Assembly (NCBI RefSeq): GCF_000225505.1
Contig: NZ_BACI01000016.1
Span: forward strand, 95,131-159,130
Length of the DNA stretch: 64,000 nt
DNA from: Gordonia alkanivorans NBRC 16433
Lineage (GTDB): Bacteria > Actinomycetota > Actinomycetes > Mycobacteriales > Mycobacteriaceae
Direction: 5' to 3'
The notes below the pieces were generated by a model. That model did no database searches, was not told the origin of the DNA, and was given only the letters and a program-made list of their open reading frames with translations. Shown in pieces: positions 24,588 to 33,659 of this stretch (the first letter of the stretch is position 1; each line of letters opens with the position of its first letter). Made by a program: the position numbers and the translations under genes.

Positions 24588-25703
24588 TCAGTTGTGCCGC
24601 GAGTCCCGGCTGCCGACGGATCGATCGCCGGACGCGGAGCCGTCCGGACGCAACCCTGCGTCGTCGTCGCGCGAGTCGGGATCACCCGGTCCACTTCGGA
24701 ACTCCGCCTCGAAGGCCTCCGCCTCGAACGCGCCGGGTTCGGACTTCTCTGGGTCGGAATACTCCGGCTCCTCGCGGCCGCGACGCCAGCCGCCCTTCAT
24801 CGGCGGAGCCTCACCGAGGTGGTCGGGGTCGACCGAGCCGTACCACGCCACCAGCACGGCACCGATGACGGCGCCGACGAAGCCGAGGATCGCAAGCCAG
24901 CCGAGTCCGGGCTTGGCCGTGTCCTCGAGGAACACCACACCCACCAGGCTGGGTCCGGCGGTCTCGCCGACCACCAGCACGGCGGTGACGCCGTTGACCG
25001 CGCCGAGCTGGAGCGCGACGGTCTGGATGTAGAAGCCGACCGCGCCCGCTGCGGCGATGGTCCACGCCGCCGGGTCGGTCAGGAACGCAACGGGATCGAA
25101 CGGCTGGACGCCGTCGAGGATGCGGACCGAGATGGCGATGATGCCGAACAACAGACCCGCGGCGGCGCCGCCGACGATGGCGCCGGCGGCCGAACCGAGG
25201 TTGTAGACGGCGACGAGCGCGAAGGCGCACAGCGCGACGGTGGCGAGGAACAGACCCCAGTGGAAACCGACCTCTTCGCCGCCGCCGGTGTGATGCGACG
25301 AGGAGACACCGAGCAGGCACAGCGACATGACGACGAGCCAGATGGCGACCCATTCGCGGGTGTGCAGGGCGATGTTGAGGATGATCGTGCCGAGGAGTGC
25401 GGTGACGACGAGGTTCGCCGACACGATGGTCTGCGACAGGAAGAGCGGGAGGAACCGCGCGGCGAGTGCCCCGCCGGCGAAGCCGAAGACGACCATCGTG
25501 GTGCCGAGGATGAAGGCGGGATCGACGAAGGTCGACATCGTCGAGGAGATGGTGGGAGCACCCGTCTCGGTGGTGATGCCCTTACCCTCTTCGGCGGCTG
25601 CCGCGGCGACACGACGCGCGCCGAGCGCGCGGAGCACCGTCGACATCCCGTAGGCGACAGCGGCAAGGCATGCGGCGATGACGCCGACCACGAACAGTTG
25701 CAT
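24588..25703 (-). CDS. DMT/NIPA-like multi-spanning membrane protein
   Basis: A 371-residue membrane protein with about nine or ten hydrophobic segments, from QLFVVGVIAACLAAVAYGMS to GWLAILGFVGAVIGAVLVAW, and a hydrophilic Glu-rich C-terminal tail of about 75 residues. The fold resembles the drug/metabolite transporter superfamily (NIPA or EamA-like). The start at 25703 is directly preceded by GGAGGAGG; the longer frame to 25874 lacks support. Substrate unknown. It is divergent from the ATP-grasp gene, with about 230 bp between them. Confidence 0.7.
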   Translation of the reverse strand: MQLFVVGVIAACLAAVAYGMSTVLRALGARRVAAAAAEEGKGITTETGAPTISSTMSTFVDPAFILGTTMVVFGFAGGALAARFLPLFLSQTIVSANLVVTALLGTIILNIALHTREWVAIWLVVMSLCLLGVSSSHHTGGGEEVGFHWGLFLATVALCAFALVAVYNLGSAAGAIVGGAAAGLLFGIIAISVRILDGVQPFDPVAFLTDPAAWTIAAAGAVGFYIQTVALQLGAVNGVTAVLVVGETAGPSLVGVVFLEDTAKPGLGWLAILGFVGAVIGAVLVAWYGSVDPDHLGEAPPMKGGWRRGREEPEYSDPEKSEPGAFEAEAFEAEFRSGPGDPDSRDDDAGLRPDGSASGDRSVGSRDSRHN

Positions 25704-25935
25704 GCCTCCTCCAACTCGGTCCGGAACCCCCGGGTTCTCGAGGTCATCCGGTCCGTCGCCCAATCCGACTGCCTGCCACCACAGGCTCGACCGGCACAAC
25801 AGCCCGGTCGTGCGGAAACTAACAGGACGAACCGACAGATAGATACCGAATATTCCCGTAGTGTCCGATTCCATTCAACAGGCGTAGGGCCGACGCGGCG
25901 CGTCAGGGTCCGGAGTACCCCCTAGACTCTGTCGG

Positions 25936-27120
25936 GTGGACAGCGCCGGACGAGCTCATGTACTGATCACCTCCGGTCGGTCGTTCCTCTCCCTGGAACT
26001 CGCACGACTCATGGCTGCGGGTGGCCATCGCGTGACGACCGTCGACTCTATTCCCGTCGCCATCAGCAGATTCTCCAACGCGGTAGGCGAATTCCACCGT
26101 GTTCCGCCGCCGAAGTTCGAGCCCCTCGAATACTGTCGTGCCCTCGCCCGGATCGTCGAGGAGAACGACGTCGACATGGTGATCCCGGTGCACGAGGAAA
26201 CCGACATCATCGCGATGCTCGCCGAACTGTTCCCGCCGACGTGTCGGCTCTTCCTCTCCGACTTCGACATCGAGAACCGGCTGCACCACAAGTACGAATT
26301 CCAGGAACTGCTCGTCGAACTCGGAATCCCCACCCGCACATTCGCGTGGGTCGCCGGCCCCGAGGACGCGGGTTCACTCGACTTCGACAAGCCCTTCGCG
26401 CTCAAGCGGTGTTACTCGCGCGGTTCGCAGAAGGTGCACAAGGTGCAGCCGGGGGACCCGCTCACCTGGCTCGAGCACGACGAACAGAACCCGTGGGTTG
26501 CACAGGAATGGGTCTCGGGCGACAAGTACTGCACCTACTCGGTGTGCCACGAGGGCCGGATCTACGCGCACGCCACCTATCCGGTCGACTACGCCATCGA
26601 CGGCAGCTCATGCCTGAACTTCCGGTCCGTCGACCACCCGCGCATCCAGGCGTGGGTCGCCGACATCGTCGAGCGCGTCAACTTCACCGGGCAGATCGGC
26701 TTCGACTTCATCGAGGACGGACCGGACGAGGACCTGTTCTGCATCGAGTGCAATCCGCGCGCGACGAGCGGCATCATGATGTTCTCTCCGGAGGACGGCG
26801 TAGACCGCGCCTTCCTCGGCACCTCCGACCCCGACACCGAGATCATCACTCCCGCACCCGGTGTCGACAAGATGATCGGTGTCGGCATGATGCTCTACGG
26901 ATGGCGTGCGCCCTCTCGCAACGGCCGGTCGTTCCGTCAGTTCGCACGCGACTTCCGCGGCGCGTCGGATGTGATCACCCGGTCCGGCGACCAGAAGCCG
27001 GCGGTCCTGCTCCCGTTCGCCTACGCGGGCATCCTCCGCAGCTGTCTGAAGTACCGGGTCGGGCTCGCCGAGGGGTTCATGCACGACCACGAGTGGGACG
27101 GTCTGCGGATCAGCCTCTGA
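25936..27120 (+). CDS. ATP-grasp domain enzyme
   Basis: A 394-residue ATP-grasp protein, i.e. an ATP-dependent carboxylate-amine (or similar) ligase. The N-terminal Rossmann-like part (AHVLITSGRSFLSLELARLM) is followed by the grasp core: FDKPFALKRCYSRGSQKV, WVAQEWVSGDKYCTYSV and the metal-binding NFTGQIGFDFIE then LFCIECNPRATSG, where Glu and Asn coordinate Mg-ATP. Relatives include carbamoyl-phosphate synthase large chain and PylC-like enzymes; the substrates here are not evident. No biosynthetic neighbours help assign it. Confidence 0.8.
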   Translation: MDSAGRAHVLITSGRSFLSLELARLMAAGGHRVTTVDSIPVAISRFSNAVGEFHRVPPPKFEPLEYCRALARIVEENDVDMVIPVHEETDIIAMLAELFPPTCRLFLSDFDIENRLHHKYEFQELLVELGIPTRTFAWVAGPEDAGSLDFDKPFALKRCYSRGSQKVHKVQPGDPLTWLEHDEQNPWVAQEWVSGDKYCTYSVCHEGRIYAHATYPVDYAIDGSSCLNFRSVDHPRIQAWVADIVERVNFTGQIGFDFIEDGPDEDLFCIECNPRATSGIMMFSPEDGVDRAFLGTSDPDTEIITPAPGVDKMIGVGMMLYGWRAPSRNGRSFRQFARDFRGASDVITRSGDQKPAVLLPFAYAGILRSCLKYRVGLAEGFMHDHEWDGLRISL

Positions 27121-27272
27121 GCCCGGTCCACGGACCGGTTCCACCCGTGTCCCCCAGATGTGCGACACGATCTCCGGCCCTGTCGGCGTAGACTCGAAAC
27201 CTAGCACCACCTGCGGCGATGGGTCACGTGAGCGGGTTCGGTGCGGGGGAAACGTGCTCGAGGGGGCTCGCT

Positions 27273-27461
27273 ATGTACACATCCAAGATCACTCGTCGTC
27301 TGACTGTCGGGATCACGACTGTCGCCGCGGCCGGCGCACTCGCACTCGCCGGTGCGCCCACCGCCGCAGCGGCGCCGGTCGAGGCGCAACCCGTCGTGGG
27401 GTCCGTGGCGCTCTGCTTCGGAGTCCCGCTGGGTTCGCTGTCGTTCAACATCTGCATCTGA
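27273..27461 (+). CDS. Small secreted protein of 62 residues
   Basis: A short gene with a clear export signal: MYTSKITRRLTVGITT (basic n-region), a hydrophobic VAAAGALALAG and the cleavage region APTAAAAPVEA. The mature part is only about 25 residues, hydrophobic, with two Cys (VALCFGVPLG and FNICI). No family is recognised. The ATG at 27273 is preferred over the upstream in-frame ATG at 27219 because it begins the signal peptide. Small secreted peptides of this form are common in mycolata; function unknown. Confidence 0.6.
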   Translation: MYTSKITRRLTVGITTVAAAGALALAGAPTAAAAPVEAQPVVGSVALCFGVPLGSLSFNICI

Positions 27462-27571
27462 CGGCACGACTCTCCCGTCCCGGGGCCGATGGTCCCCGGG
27501 ACGTGACAATTCCGTGCCGCTGACGCGCGGAAGTCCTGCTCGGGCAGTGATTCCGCACGTACGATTCACCG

Positions 27572-29152
27572 ATGACGTCGACGACGCCCGAGGGTGACAC
27601 CGGTACGGCACCGGCACGCGCGCGTGCGATCCTCGTCGCGCTGATCCTCGTCGCGGGCGTGGCCAACATCAACCTCGCGGTGGCCAACGTCGCGCTGCCC
27701 GACATCGGCAAGGATCTCGACGCCAGTTCGACGCAGCTGAACCTCATCGCGGTCGGGTACTCGCTGGGTCTCGCGGCGTCGGTGCTGTACTTCGGTGCGC
27801 TGGGAGATCGCCACGGCCGCAAGCGGATGCTCGTGTTCGGCATGGCTCTGTCGATCCCGGCGTCGCTCGTGGCCGGCTTCGCGCCGAACGTCGAGGTCTT
27901 GTTCGGTGCCCGTCTGGTCGGCGGCATCGCGGCCGGCCTGGCCTTCCCGACGACCCTCGCGGTGATCACCGCGCTGTGGTCGGGTCCCAAACGCACCCGG
28001 GCGATCGCCGCCTGGTCGGCGTTCGGCGGAGCGATCTCCGCTCTCGGACCGGTGATGTCGGGTGGTCTGCTGGAGGTGTTCGACTGGCATTCGGTGTTCC
28101 TGGTGACCCTGCCGCTGGCGGTCCTCGCGCTGGCGGCGGCATGGAGGCTGGTGCCCGACGACACCGGCGACGAGGCGGCGGTCGTCGACAACCTCGGCGG
28201 CATCGTCTCGATCGTGATGGTCGGGGCGCTGGTCCTCGCCATCAATTTCGCCCCCAACAGCGATCAGCGGCTGCAGGTCTACATCCTCGCCGCGATCGCG
28301 ATCGTCGCCGGTGCCGGATTCGTGTGGCGGCAACTGCGCGTGCGTGTTCCGCTCTTCGACCTCCGCATCGCATCCCGACGCACCTTCTGGGTCGCGGCGC
28401 TCGGCGGGCTCATCGTCTTCGGCACGCTCATGGGCGCGATGTTCATCGGCCAGCAGTACATGCAGAACGTGCTCGGCTACTCGACTCTCGCCGCGGGCGC
28501 GACGATCCTGCCCGCCGCCGGCGCGATGGTCGTCGTCGCACCGCGGTCGGCCAAACTCGTGCAGAGCATGGGATCACGGTTCACCCTGCTGTCCGGGTAC
28601 GCCTTCATCGTGCTCGGGCTGGTGTTCGCGATGCTCACCTGGGATCAACACGCCCACTTCTGGCACGTCGGGCTCGTCTACGTCCTCGTCGGCATCGGCG
28701 TGGGCCTGGCCGGCACCCCGGCGTCGCAGTCGCTCACCGGATCGGTGCCCGTCCAGCGGGCGGGCATGGCGTCGAGCATGTCGGATCTGCAGCGCGACCT
28801 CGGCGGAGCCATCCTGCAGTCGACGCTCGGCGCGATCCTGACGGCCGGTTACGCCAACCAGTTGCGGGAGACGATCGCGAACTCCCCGCAGGCGGATCAG
28901 GTCACCGACCAGACCGAGGCGGCGCTCACCAAGTCCTTCTCGAGCGCCGAGGTGCTCGCCGAGCGGTATCCGCAGTACGCCGATCAGATCATCGGCGCCG
29001 CCCGGGACGCCTTCGTGCACGGGGACAACCGCGCCTACGGTGCCGCCGCGGCGATCGTGCTGGTGGGCGCCGCCATCGTCTTCTTCTTCTATCCGGATCA
29101 CGACGGCGAGCGCGCGGCCATGGCCGAGTACGCGGAGCAGCGCAGTCTCTGA
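27572..29152 (+). CDS. MFS drug-exporter-like transporter (DHA2, 14-TM)
   Basis: A 526-residue major facilitator protein of the EmrB/QacA class. It shows the loop 2-3 motif A, LGDRHGRKRML, and the antiporter motif C as GPVMSGGLLE. About fourteen hydrophobic segments are present, and a periplasmic-looking insert near residues 425-480 precedes the last helix. Such proteins export drugs or toxic metabolites with proton antiport. The start (MTSTTPEGDTG) lies 110 bp after the small secreted protein gene. The substrate and regulator are not identified. Confidence 0.88.
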   Translation: MTSTTPEGDTGTAPARARAILVALILVAGVANINLAVANVALPDIGKDLDASSTQLNLIAVGYSLGLAASVLYFGALGDRHGRKRMLVFGMALSIPASLVAGFAPNVEVLFGARLVGGIAAGLAFPTTLAVITALWSGPKRTRAIAAWSAFGGAISALGPVMSGGLLEVFDWHSVFLVTLPLAVLALAAAWRLVPDDTGDEAAVVDNLGGIVSIVMVGALVLAINFAPNSDQRLQVYILAAIAIVAGAGFVWRQLRVRVPLFDLRIASRRTFWVAALGGLIVFGTLMGAMFIGQQYMQNVLGYSTLAAGATILPAAGAMVVVAPRSAKLVQSMGSRFTLLSGYAFIVLGLVFAMLTWDQHAHFWHVGLVYVLVGIGVGLAGTPASQSLTGSVPVQRAGMASSMSDLQRDLGGAILQSTLGAILTAGYANQLRETIANSPQADQVTDQTEAALTKSFSSAEVLAERYPQYADQIIGAARDAFVHGDNRAYGAAAAIVLVGAAIVFFFYPDHDGERAAMAEYAEQRSL

Positions 29153-29217
29153 GGTCGCTCTCGGCCGGCGCGGGAAAAACGAATGGAAAGTGAGCACGCA
29201 CGTGTTCTCATTGAGTC

Positions 29218-30480
29218 ATGGAGCGGATACCCACTGATCTGGTGAACGCCGACCTGGCCGTACAGCGATACGGGGAGGCCGGACGAGTCTGGCTCGACCA
29301 GATGTGGCTCGCCGATCCCCTCGCCGACGCGGTGGCGGCCGACTCGCATCCGGGCGGGTCCACGACCACCGTGCTCCGGAGAGCGCTCGCCCACGGGATC
29401 GGATCGCTCGACGAGTCCACCGAGTCGATGCGGGCGCTGTTCGCTTTTCTCGACGACGAGCCGGACTGGGTCGACCACGATCGGATGGCCCGGGCCGCGG
29501 ACGCGCTCATCGTCAACACCGCGCCGCTCGGCATCGTGCTGGGCGCGGCTTCGCTGGTGCGCGGCGCGGGAAACACGATCGCCGCCAAACCCCTTGCGAT
29601 CACCGGACGCTATGTGTCGCAGCCGGCGATGCGGTCGGTGGAGGTGGGGGAGTGGCTGAGTCAGGTCATCACCCCGGGCGGGATGCGACGCGACGGAGAC
29701 GGTTTCGCCTACACCGTGCGCGTCCGCATGATCCACGCGCACGTCCGGCAGATGCTGTGGAAGCGCGGCGACTGGAACGAAAATGCTTGGGGTGTACCGA
29801 TTCCGCAGCCGTACATGGCGTTCACGATCGCCGAGTTCGGCCACATCGCGATCGACGCGATGCACACCCTCGGGGTCCGGTTCACCGACCGTGAGCTCGA
29901 GGACATCTACCACCTCTGGCGTTACGTCGGCCATGTCGTCGGGATGAGTCCCGAACTCGGCCCGACGTGCGAGGCCGATCATGTCCGCATCGAAGAGCTG
30001 TACCGCCTGACGTCACCGGGACCCGGGCCCGACGATCACGACTTCGTGGTCGCGCTCACCGAGGACTACCTCGTCCCTGAGCTCGCCAACGTACTGCCCG
30101 GCCCGCGCATCCTGCGAGATCGATTGGCCACCAACCTCATGTACGGGTTGCAGCGGGTGTTCATCGGCGATGACGACGCCGATGCCCTGGGCATGCCGGA
30201 CGGGAAGATCAAGCACCTTCTCGGCCGGGTCGGTCCGTCCCTCGCGCTGGCCGGCTCGGCACAGCGTCTGGGCGGCTCACGGCGCGCTCGTGCACGGATC
30301 GAGAAGGCCTACCGCGTGCGCGATGCCGAGATGGCCCGGATGCGCGACGACTACCGGGTCACCCATGGTCTGGTCGATGCGGCCGCGAACTCCGCATCGT
30401 CGGGCCAGCCGCCGGTTGCCGGGCCGACCGCTCAGCCGCCGAATGCGCTTGCGGCGGTGACGTCCTCGGTCAGGCAGTAG
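29218..30480 (+). CDS. Lcp/MpaB-like oxygenase (DUF2236)
   Basis: A 420-residue protein of the latex-clearing-protein/MpaB oxygenase family. YTVRVRMIHAHVRQMLW includes a His (residue 173) that aligns with the haem-ligand His198 of Streptomyces Lcp, and PQPYMAFTIAEFGHIAIDAM is a further conserved segment. Lcp cleaves polyisoprene, but most family members have unknown substrates. No signal peptide is seen, unlike true secreted Lcp, so it is probably intracellular. The final 49 bp overlap the 3' end of the convergent LppU-like gene. Confidence 0.75.
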   Translation: MERIPTDLVNADLAVQRYGEAGRVWLDQMWLADPLADAVAADSHPGGSTTTVLRRALAHGIGSLDESTESMRALFAFLDDEPDWVDHDRMARAADALIVNTAPLGIVLGAASLVRGAGNTIAAKPLAITGRYVSQPAMRSVEVGEWLSQVITPGGMRRDGDGFAYTVRVRMIHAHVRQMLWKRGDWNENAWGVPIPQPYMAFTIAEFGHIAIDAMHTLGVRFTDRELEDIYHLWRYVGHVVGMSPELGPTCEADHVRIEELYRLTSPGPGPDDHDFVVALTEDYLVPELANVLPGPRILRDRLATNLMYGLQRVFIGDDDADALGMPDGKIKHLLGRVGPSLALAGSAQRLGGSRRARARIEKAYRVRDAEMARMRDDYRVTHGLVDAAANSASSGQPPVAGPTAQPPNALAAVTSSVRQ

Positions 30481-31088
30481 CCGATCGAGGTGGGCTGTGT
30501 GAAGGTCCACTTCGTCTGGTCATCGGGGCAGCCGATCGATCCGTCGCCGCGGCTGACAGTCTTGGCGATGACCGTGTTGTCCACCGGGGATGCGCCGCAT
30601 TCGACCTCGCGGTAGTCGGCGAGCTTTCCGCCGTTGAGCGGGATCTGATAGCAGGTGTCGGTCGCGAAGTTCGGTGTCATGCACAGTTTCTGGTCTCCGC
30701 CGGAGAAGGTGAGGGTCGAGGTGTAGTCGGCGGTGCATTCCGCGTCGGACGCCACCTTGTCGGCGGCGAAGAAGGTGAGGCCCTCGGTGCCCTCGCAGTC
30801 CTCCTTGGTGGCCTCCACCTTGCCCTCGCCGGCCTCGTCACCGATCTGCAGGCACTCGCCGACGTCGATGTCGGAGGCCTCCTCGACGGTCTGGGAGCCG
30901 ATGCTGAAGCTGCAGGCCGTCAGGGCGGTGAAGCCCAGACAGGCGACGATGACGGTGGCGCGGCGACCGATCTGCCACAGCGGCCGGCGGGGGCCGGAGA
31001 TGGGGCCGATCTCCGTGTTGTGCAGGGTGTCGATCTGCTCGGTCGCGAGGTGGTCGGTGTCGGGCTGGGTGTTCTGCGGGCGGGACAT
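30432..31088 (-). CDS. LppU/SCO3897-like exported protein
   Basis: A 218-residue protein with a ~43-residue hydrophilic N-terminus, one hydrophobic segment (ATVIVACLGFTALTACSFSI) and an extracytoplasmic domain with evenly spaced Cys (GECLQIGD, EDCEG, DAECTAD, KLCMTP, DTCYQI, VECGAS, IGCPDD, GYCLTE), probably disulfide-bonded. LTAC resembles a lipobox, but the long N-terminal extension is unusual for a lipoprotein, so it may instead stay as a single-pass membrane protein. The pattern resembles the actinobacterial LppU/SCO3897 family. Function unknown. Its 3' end overlaps the Lcp-like gene by 49 bp. Confidence 0.65.
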   Translation of the reverse strand: MSRPQNTQPDTDHLATEQIDTLHNTEIGPISGPRRPLWQIGRRATVIVACLGFTALTACSFSIGSQTVEEASDIDVGECLQIGDEAGEGKVEATKEDCEGTEGLTFFAADKVASDAECTADYTSTLTFSGGDQKLCMTPNFATDTCYQIPLNGGKLADYREVECGASPVDNTVIAKTVSRGDGSIGCPDDQTKWTFTQPTSIGYCLTEDVTAASAFGG

Positions 31089-31251
31089 GGGGTTTCCTCT
31101 CCTGGGCGGTCGTCGTCCGGGGTGCCCGGAGGCGGTTCGACCGCGGGGGTTCGTGTGACAGGAGAAAGAATCGCCCGATCCGCTTGTGGGGAACTTGGGG
31201 TCGACTTGTCCGGACCTTGGACCGTCTTGGACAGAGTTCTTGAATGGGGTG

Positions 31252-31995
31252 TCAGCGCTGGTCGAGCGACGCGTCGAGCGCCTGGAGCTGCTCCGGCCGG
31301 ACGTCGCGGAGCACGGCCATGGTGGCGGTGATCGCGAGGTCGCAGGCCTCGTCGATGCCGGCGCCGTCGACGATGAGCGCACGATGCGCGACGTCGAGAC
31401 TCATGCCCAGCAGCAGAGACGCGAGCGTGTCCGCGCCCGCGGAGATGTCGGCACCGCGCTCGGCGTAGTTCTTCCGCAACCGCGCGGAGATCCTCGGTTC
31501 GAGTGCGGCATACAGGCGCCGGTTGCTACCGCCGCCCCCACTGTGTCCCATGAGCACCCGCAGGCCGGCGGGATGGTTCCGGGCGTAGTCGAACAGGCAC
31601 TGCACCGAATGGCGGGCCCGCGCCCCGTAGGGCATGTCCTCGCTCTCGTCGTAGACGCGGAACATGAACGAGGTGAAGATGTCGAGCTCGCGGTTGATCA
31701 CGCGGGCGACGAGCTCATCGCGGGACCCGAAGTGTGCATAGAGCGTCACCCGTGTCGTGCCACCGCGTTCGGCGATCGCGGTCATCGTCGCCCGGTCGGC
31801 GCCCACCTCGGCGATCACCTCGCAGGCGGCATCGAGCAGTTGTTCGTCGGTCGGACGATTCCGGGTGCTGCGTGCCGGACGGTCCTGGCCGGTGCGGCGC
31901 CGAGCGGACCGGCCGGGCCCTCGCCCGTTGGGATCGTGCCCGTTCGGATCGTGGGTGTTCGGATCTTGGGTGTTCGGATCGTCGACCGTGACCAC
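31252..31995 (-). CDS. TetR-family regulator with repetitive N-terminus
   Basis: A 247-residue TetR protein; the HTH is ATMTAIAERGGTTRVTLYAHF (about residues 69-89). The first ~45 residues are an unusual low-complexity lead made of repeated DPN units (DPNTQDPNTHDPNGHDPNG) and then an Arg-rich stretch. If the start is later, for example just before TRNRPTDEQLLDAA, the repeats would not be translated, so the start is uncertain. It is 42 bp upstream of the ABC importer ATPase gene on the same strand and may be co-transcribed with, or regulate, the importer. Confidence 0.8.
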   Translation of the reverse strand: MVTVDDPNTQDPNTHDPNGHDPNGRGPGRSARRRTGQDRPARSTRNRPTDEQLLDAACEVIAEVGADRATMTAIAERGGTTRVTLYAHFGSRDELVARVINRELDIFTSFMFRVYDESEDMPYGARARHSVQCLFDYARNHPAGLRVLMGHSGGGGSNRRLYAALEPRISARLRKNYAERGADISAGADTLASLLLGMSLDVAHRALIVDGAGIDEACDLAITATMAVLRDVRPEQLQALDASLDQR

Positions 31996-32037
31996 GGCGT
32001 CCCCGGATTCGTCGGTGGTGGCGTTCTTCGGCCGGTC

Positions 32038-32784
32038 TCAGGAGGCCTGTTCCTCTATGGTGCGACCGAAGTATGCGGCCTCCACCATGTCCCGACGGCT
32101 GCGCAGGTCGGCGGCACTCGCCGACAGTGCGACCCGGCCGTGATGGAGGACGATCGCCGAGTCCGCGATCCCGAGGGCGAGGTCGATGTGCTGCTCGACG
32201 AGGACGACCGCCATCTGGTGCTCGTCGGCGAAGGCGCGGAGCCGCGGGAGCAGATCCTGCACGGCGACCGGAGACAGGCCGAGACTCATCTCGTCGATGA
32301 GCAGAACGCGCGGACGCGCGAGGAGTGCCTTGGCCAGGGCCAGCATCTGCTGTTCGCCGCCGGAGAGATTGCCGCACTGCCGCGAGCGCATGGTCTTCAG
32401 TTTCGGGAAGTACCCGAAGACCGTGTCGAGATCGGTTCCGTTCTTGCGCTTCGCGAGTCGCAGATTGTCCGATACCGACAGCTTGTGGAAGAGGCCGCGG
32501 GTGTCGGGGACCAGGGTCACGCCGCGGCGGGCGTTGCGTTCGATGTGATGGTCTATCGGTTCGCCCAGCGCGGTCACGCTGCCCGACATCAACGGCAGGG
32601 CGCCGACGGTGGCGAGCAGAGTGGTCGTCTTGCCTGCACCGTTGGGGCCGAGCAGGGCCAGGATCTCCCCGGCGCGGACCGAGGCGCTCAGACCGCGCAC
32701 GGCCGGCACACCGCCATAGCCGACGGTGATGTCGTCGAGTTCGAGGACGGAGGACGCCGAGGAGGCGTCGTTCGGCGTGCTCAT
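32038..32784 (-). CDS. HAAT/Liv-type ABC importer ATPase (LivF-like)
   Basis: A 248-residue ATPase, second nucleotide-binding subunit of a hydrophobic-amino-acid-type importer. Walker A is GPNGAGKTT, the signature LSGGEQQMLALAKALL and Walker B VLLIDEMSLGLSP, with the switch His in VLVEQHI. The order LivF-LivG-LivHM-binding protein on the minus strand gives a complete importer, and LivF overlaps LivG by four bases (ATGA). The cargo may be a branched-chain amino acid, amide, urea or an unrelated small acid; sequence does not decide. Confidence 0.92.
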   Translation of the reverse strand: MSTPNDASSASSVLELDDITVGYGGVPAVRGLSASVRAGEILALLGPNGAGKTTTLLATVGALPLMSGSVTALGEPIDHHIERNARRGVTLVPDTRGLFHKLSVSDNLRLAKRKNGTDLDTVFGYFPKLKTMRSRQCGNLSGGEQQMLALAKALLARPRVLLIDEMSLGLSPVAVQDLLPRLRAFADEHQMAVVLVEQHIDLALGIADSAIVLHHGRVALSASAADLRSRRDMVEAAYFGRTIEEQAS

Positions 32785-33659
32785 CGGTTCTCCTCGGGCG
32801 CGGCGGTCGTGGTCGGTTCGGTTCCGGCCGCGAGATCGGTTGGCCCACCGGATGACCCGGCCGCATCGAGCTCGGCCACCGCATCCGGGTCCACCTCCGG
32901 GCTTCCCAGGTAAGCGGAGATCACCGCCGGATCGTCCTGGATGGCCGCGGGTGTGCCGCTGGCGATGACCTTCCCGAAGTCGAGCACGTAGAGGCGGTCG
33001 CAGACGTCGAGGACCAGCGACATGTCGTGGTCGATGAGGAGGATTCCGATGCCGGTGGCAGCGATGCGCCGCAGCTCGGCACCGAAGTCGCGGCTCTCGT
33101 GGGTGTCGAGGCCCGCCGCCGGCTCGTCGAGCAGGACGAGTCGGGTCCCGCCGACCAGGGCCCGGGCGACGCCCACCAACTTCTGTTGTCCCAGCGTGAG
33201 TTCGCCGGGACGCTGATCGGCGGCGTCGCGCAGACCGACGAGATCGAGTGCGTGGTCGATGGTCTCGGCGGGTGGCCGCGAACCGTTGAGCACGTCCGAC
33301 ACCATCGCGCGCAGGCCGACGGGCTGCACGGCGACGGCCAGGTTCTGGGAGACGGTGAGGTCGGTGAACAGCTCGCCGGCCTGCCAGGTGCGTGCCATTC
33401 CGGCTCTACGCCGACGATGCGGCGAGGCCTTCTCGAGGCGTTCACCGGCCAGCGAGACGGTGCCGGTGGCCTTGGTGAACCCGGTGACGGCGTCGACGAA
33501 GGTGGTCTTTCCCGCGCCGTTGGGGCCGATCAGGCCGACGATCTCGCCGGAGCCGACGGTGATGTCGACGTCGGTGTTGGCGCTGACACCGCCGTAGCGG
33601 ACGGAGAGCCCGCCGGTCTGGAGCAGGGTGGTCCGTTCCAGGACGGTCGACTCAGACAT
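32781..33659 (-). CDS. HAAT/Liv-type ABC importer ATPase (LivG-like)
   Basis: A 292-residue ATPase. Walker A is GPNGAGKTT, the signature LTLGQQKLVGVARALV and Walker B LVLLDEPAAGLDTHE. The start at 33659 (MSESTVLERTTLLQTG) is chosen over the longer frame to 33689 and overlaps the permease gene by eight bases. A C-terminal tail of ~45 residues rich in Asp, Ala and Thr is beyond the usual LivG length. It pairs with the LivF-like ATPase downstream. Confidence 0.92.
   Translation of the reverse strand: MSESTVLERTTLLQTGGLSVRYGGVSANTDVDITVGSGEIVGLIGPNGAGKTTFVDAVTGFTKATGTVSLAGERLEKASPHRRRRAGMARTWQAGELFTDLTVSQNLAVAVQPVGLRAMVSDVLNGSRPPAETIDHALDLVGLRDAADQRPGELTLGQQKLVGVARALVGGTRLVLLDEPAAGLDTHESRDFGAELRRIAATGIGILLIDHDMSLVLDVCDRLYVLDFGKVIASGTPAAIQDDPAVISAYLGSPEVDPDAVAELDAAGSSGGPTDLAAGTEPTTTAAPEENR

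Noticed and set aside
31925..31985. CRISPR-like short repeats.
   Set aside because: They are imperfect coding repeats (DPN units) without spacers of constant length; no cas genes are present in the window.
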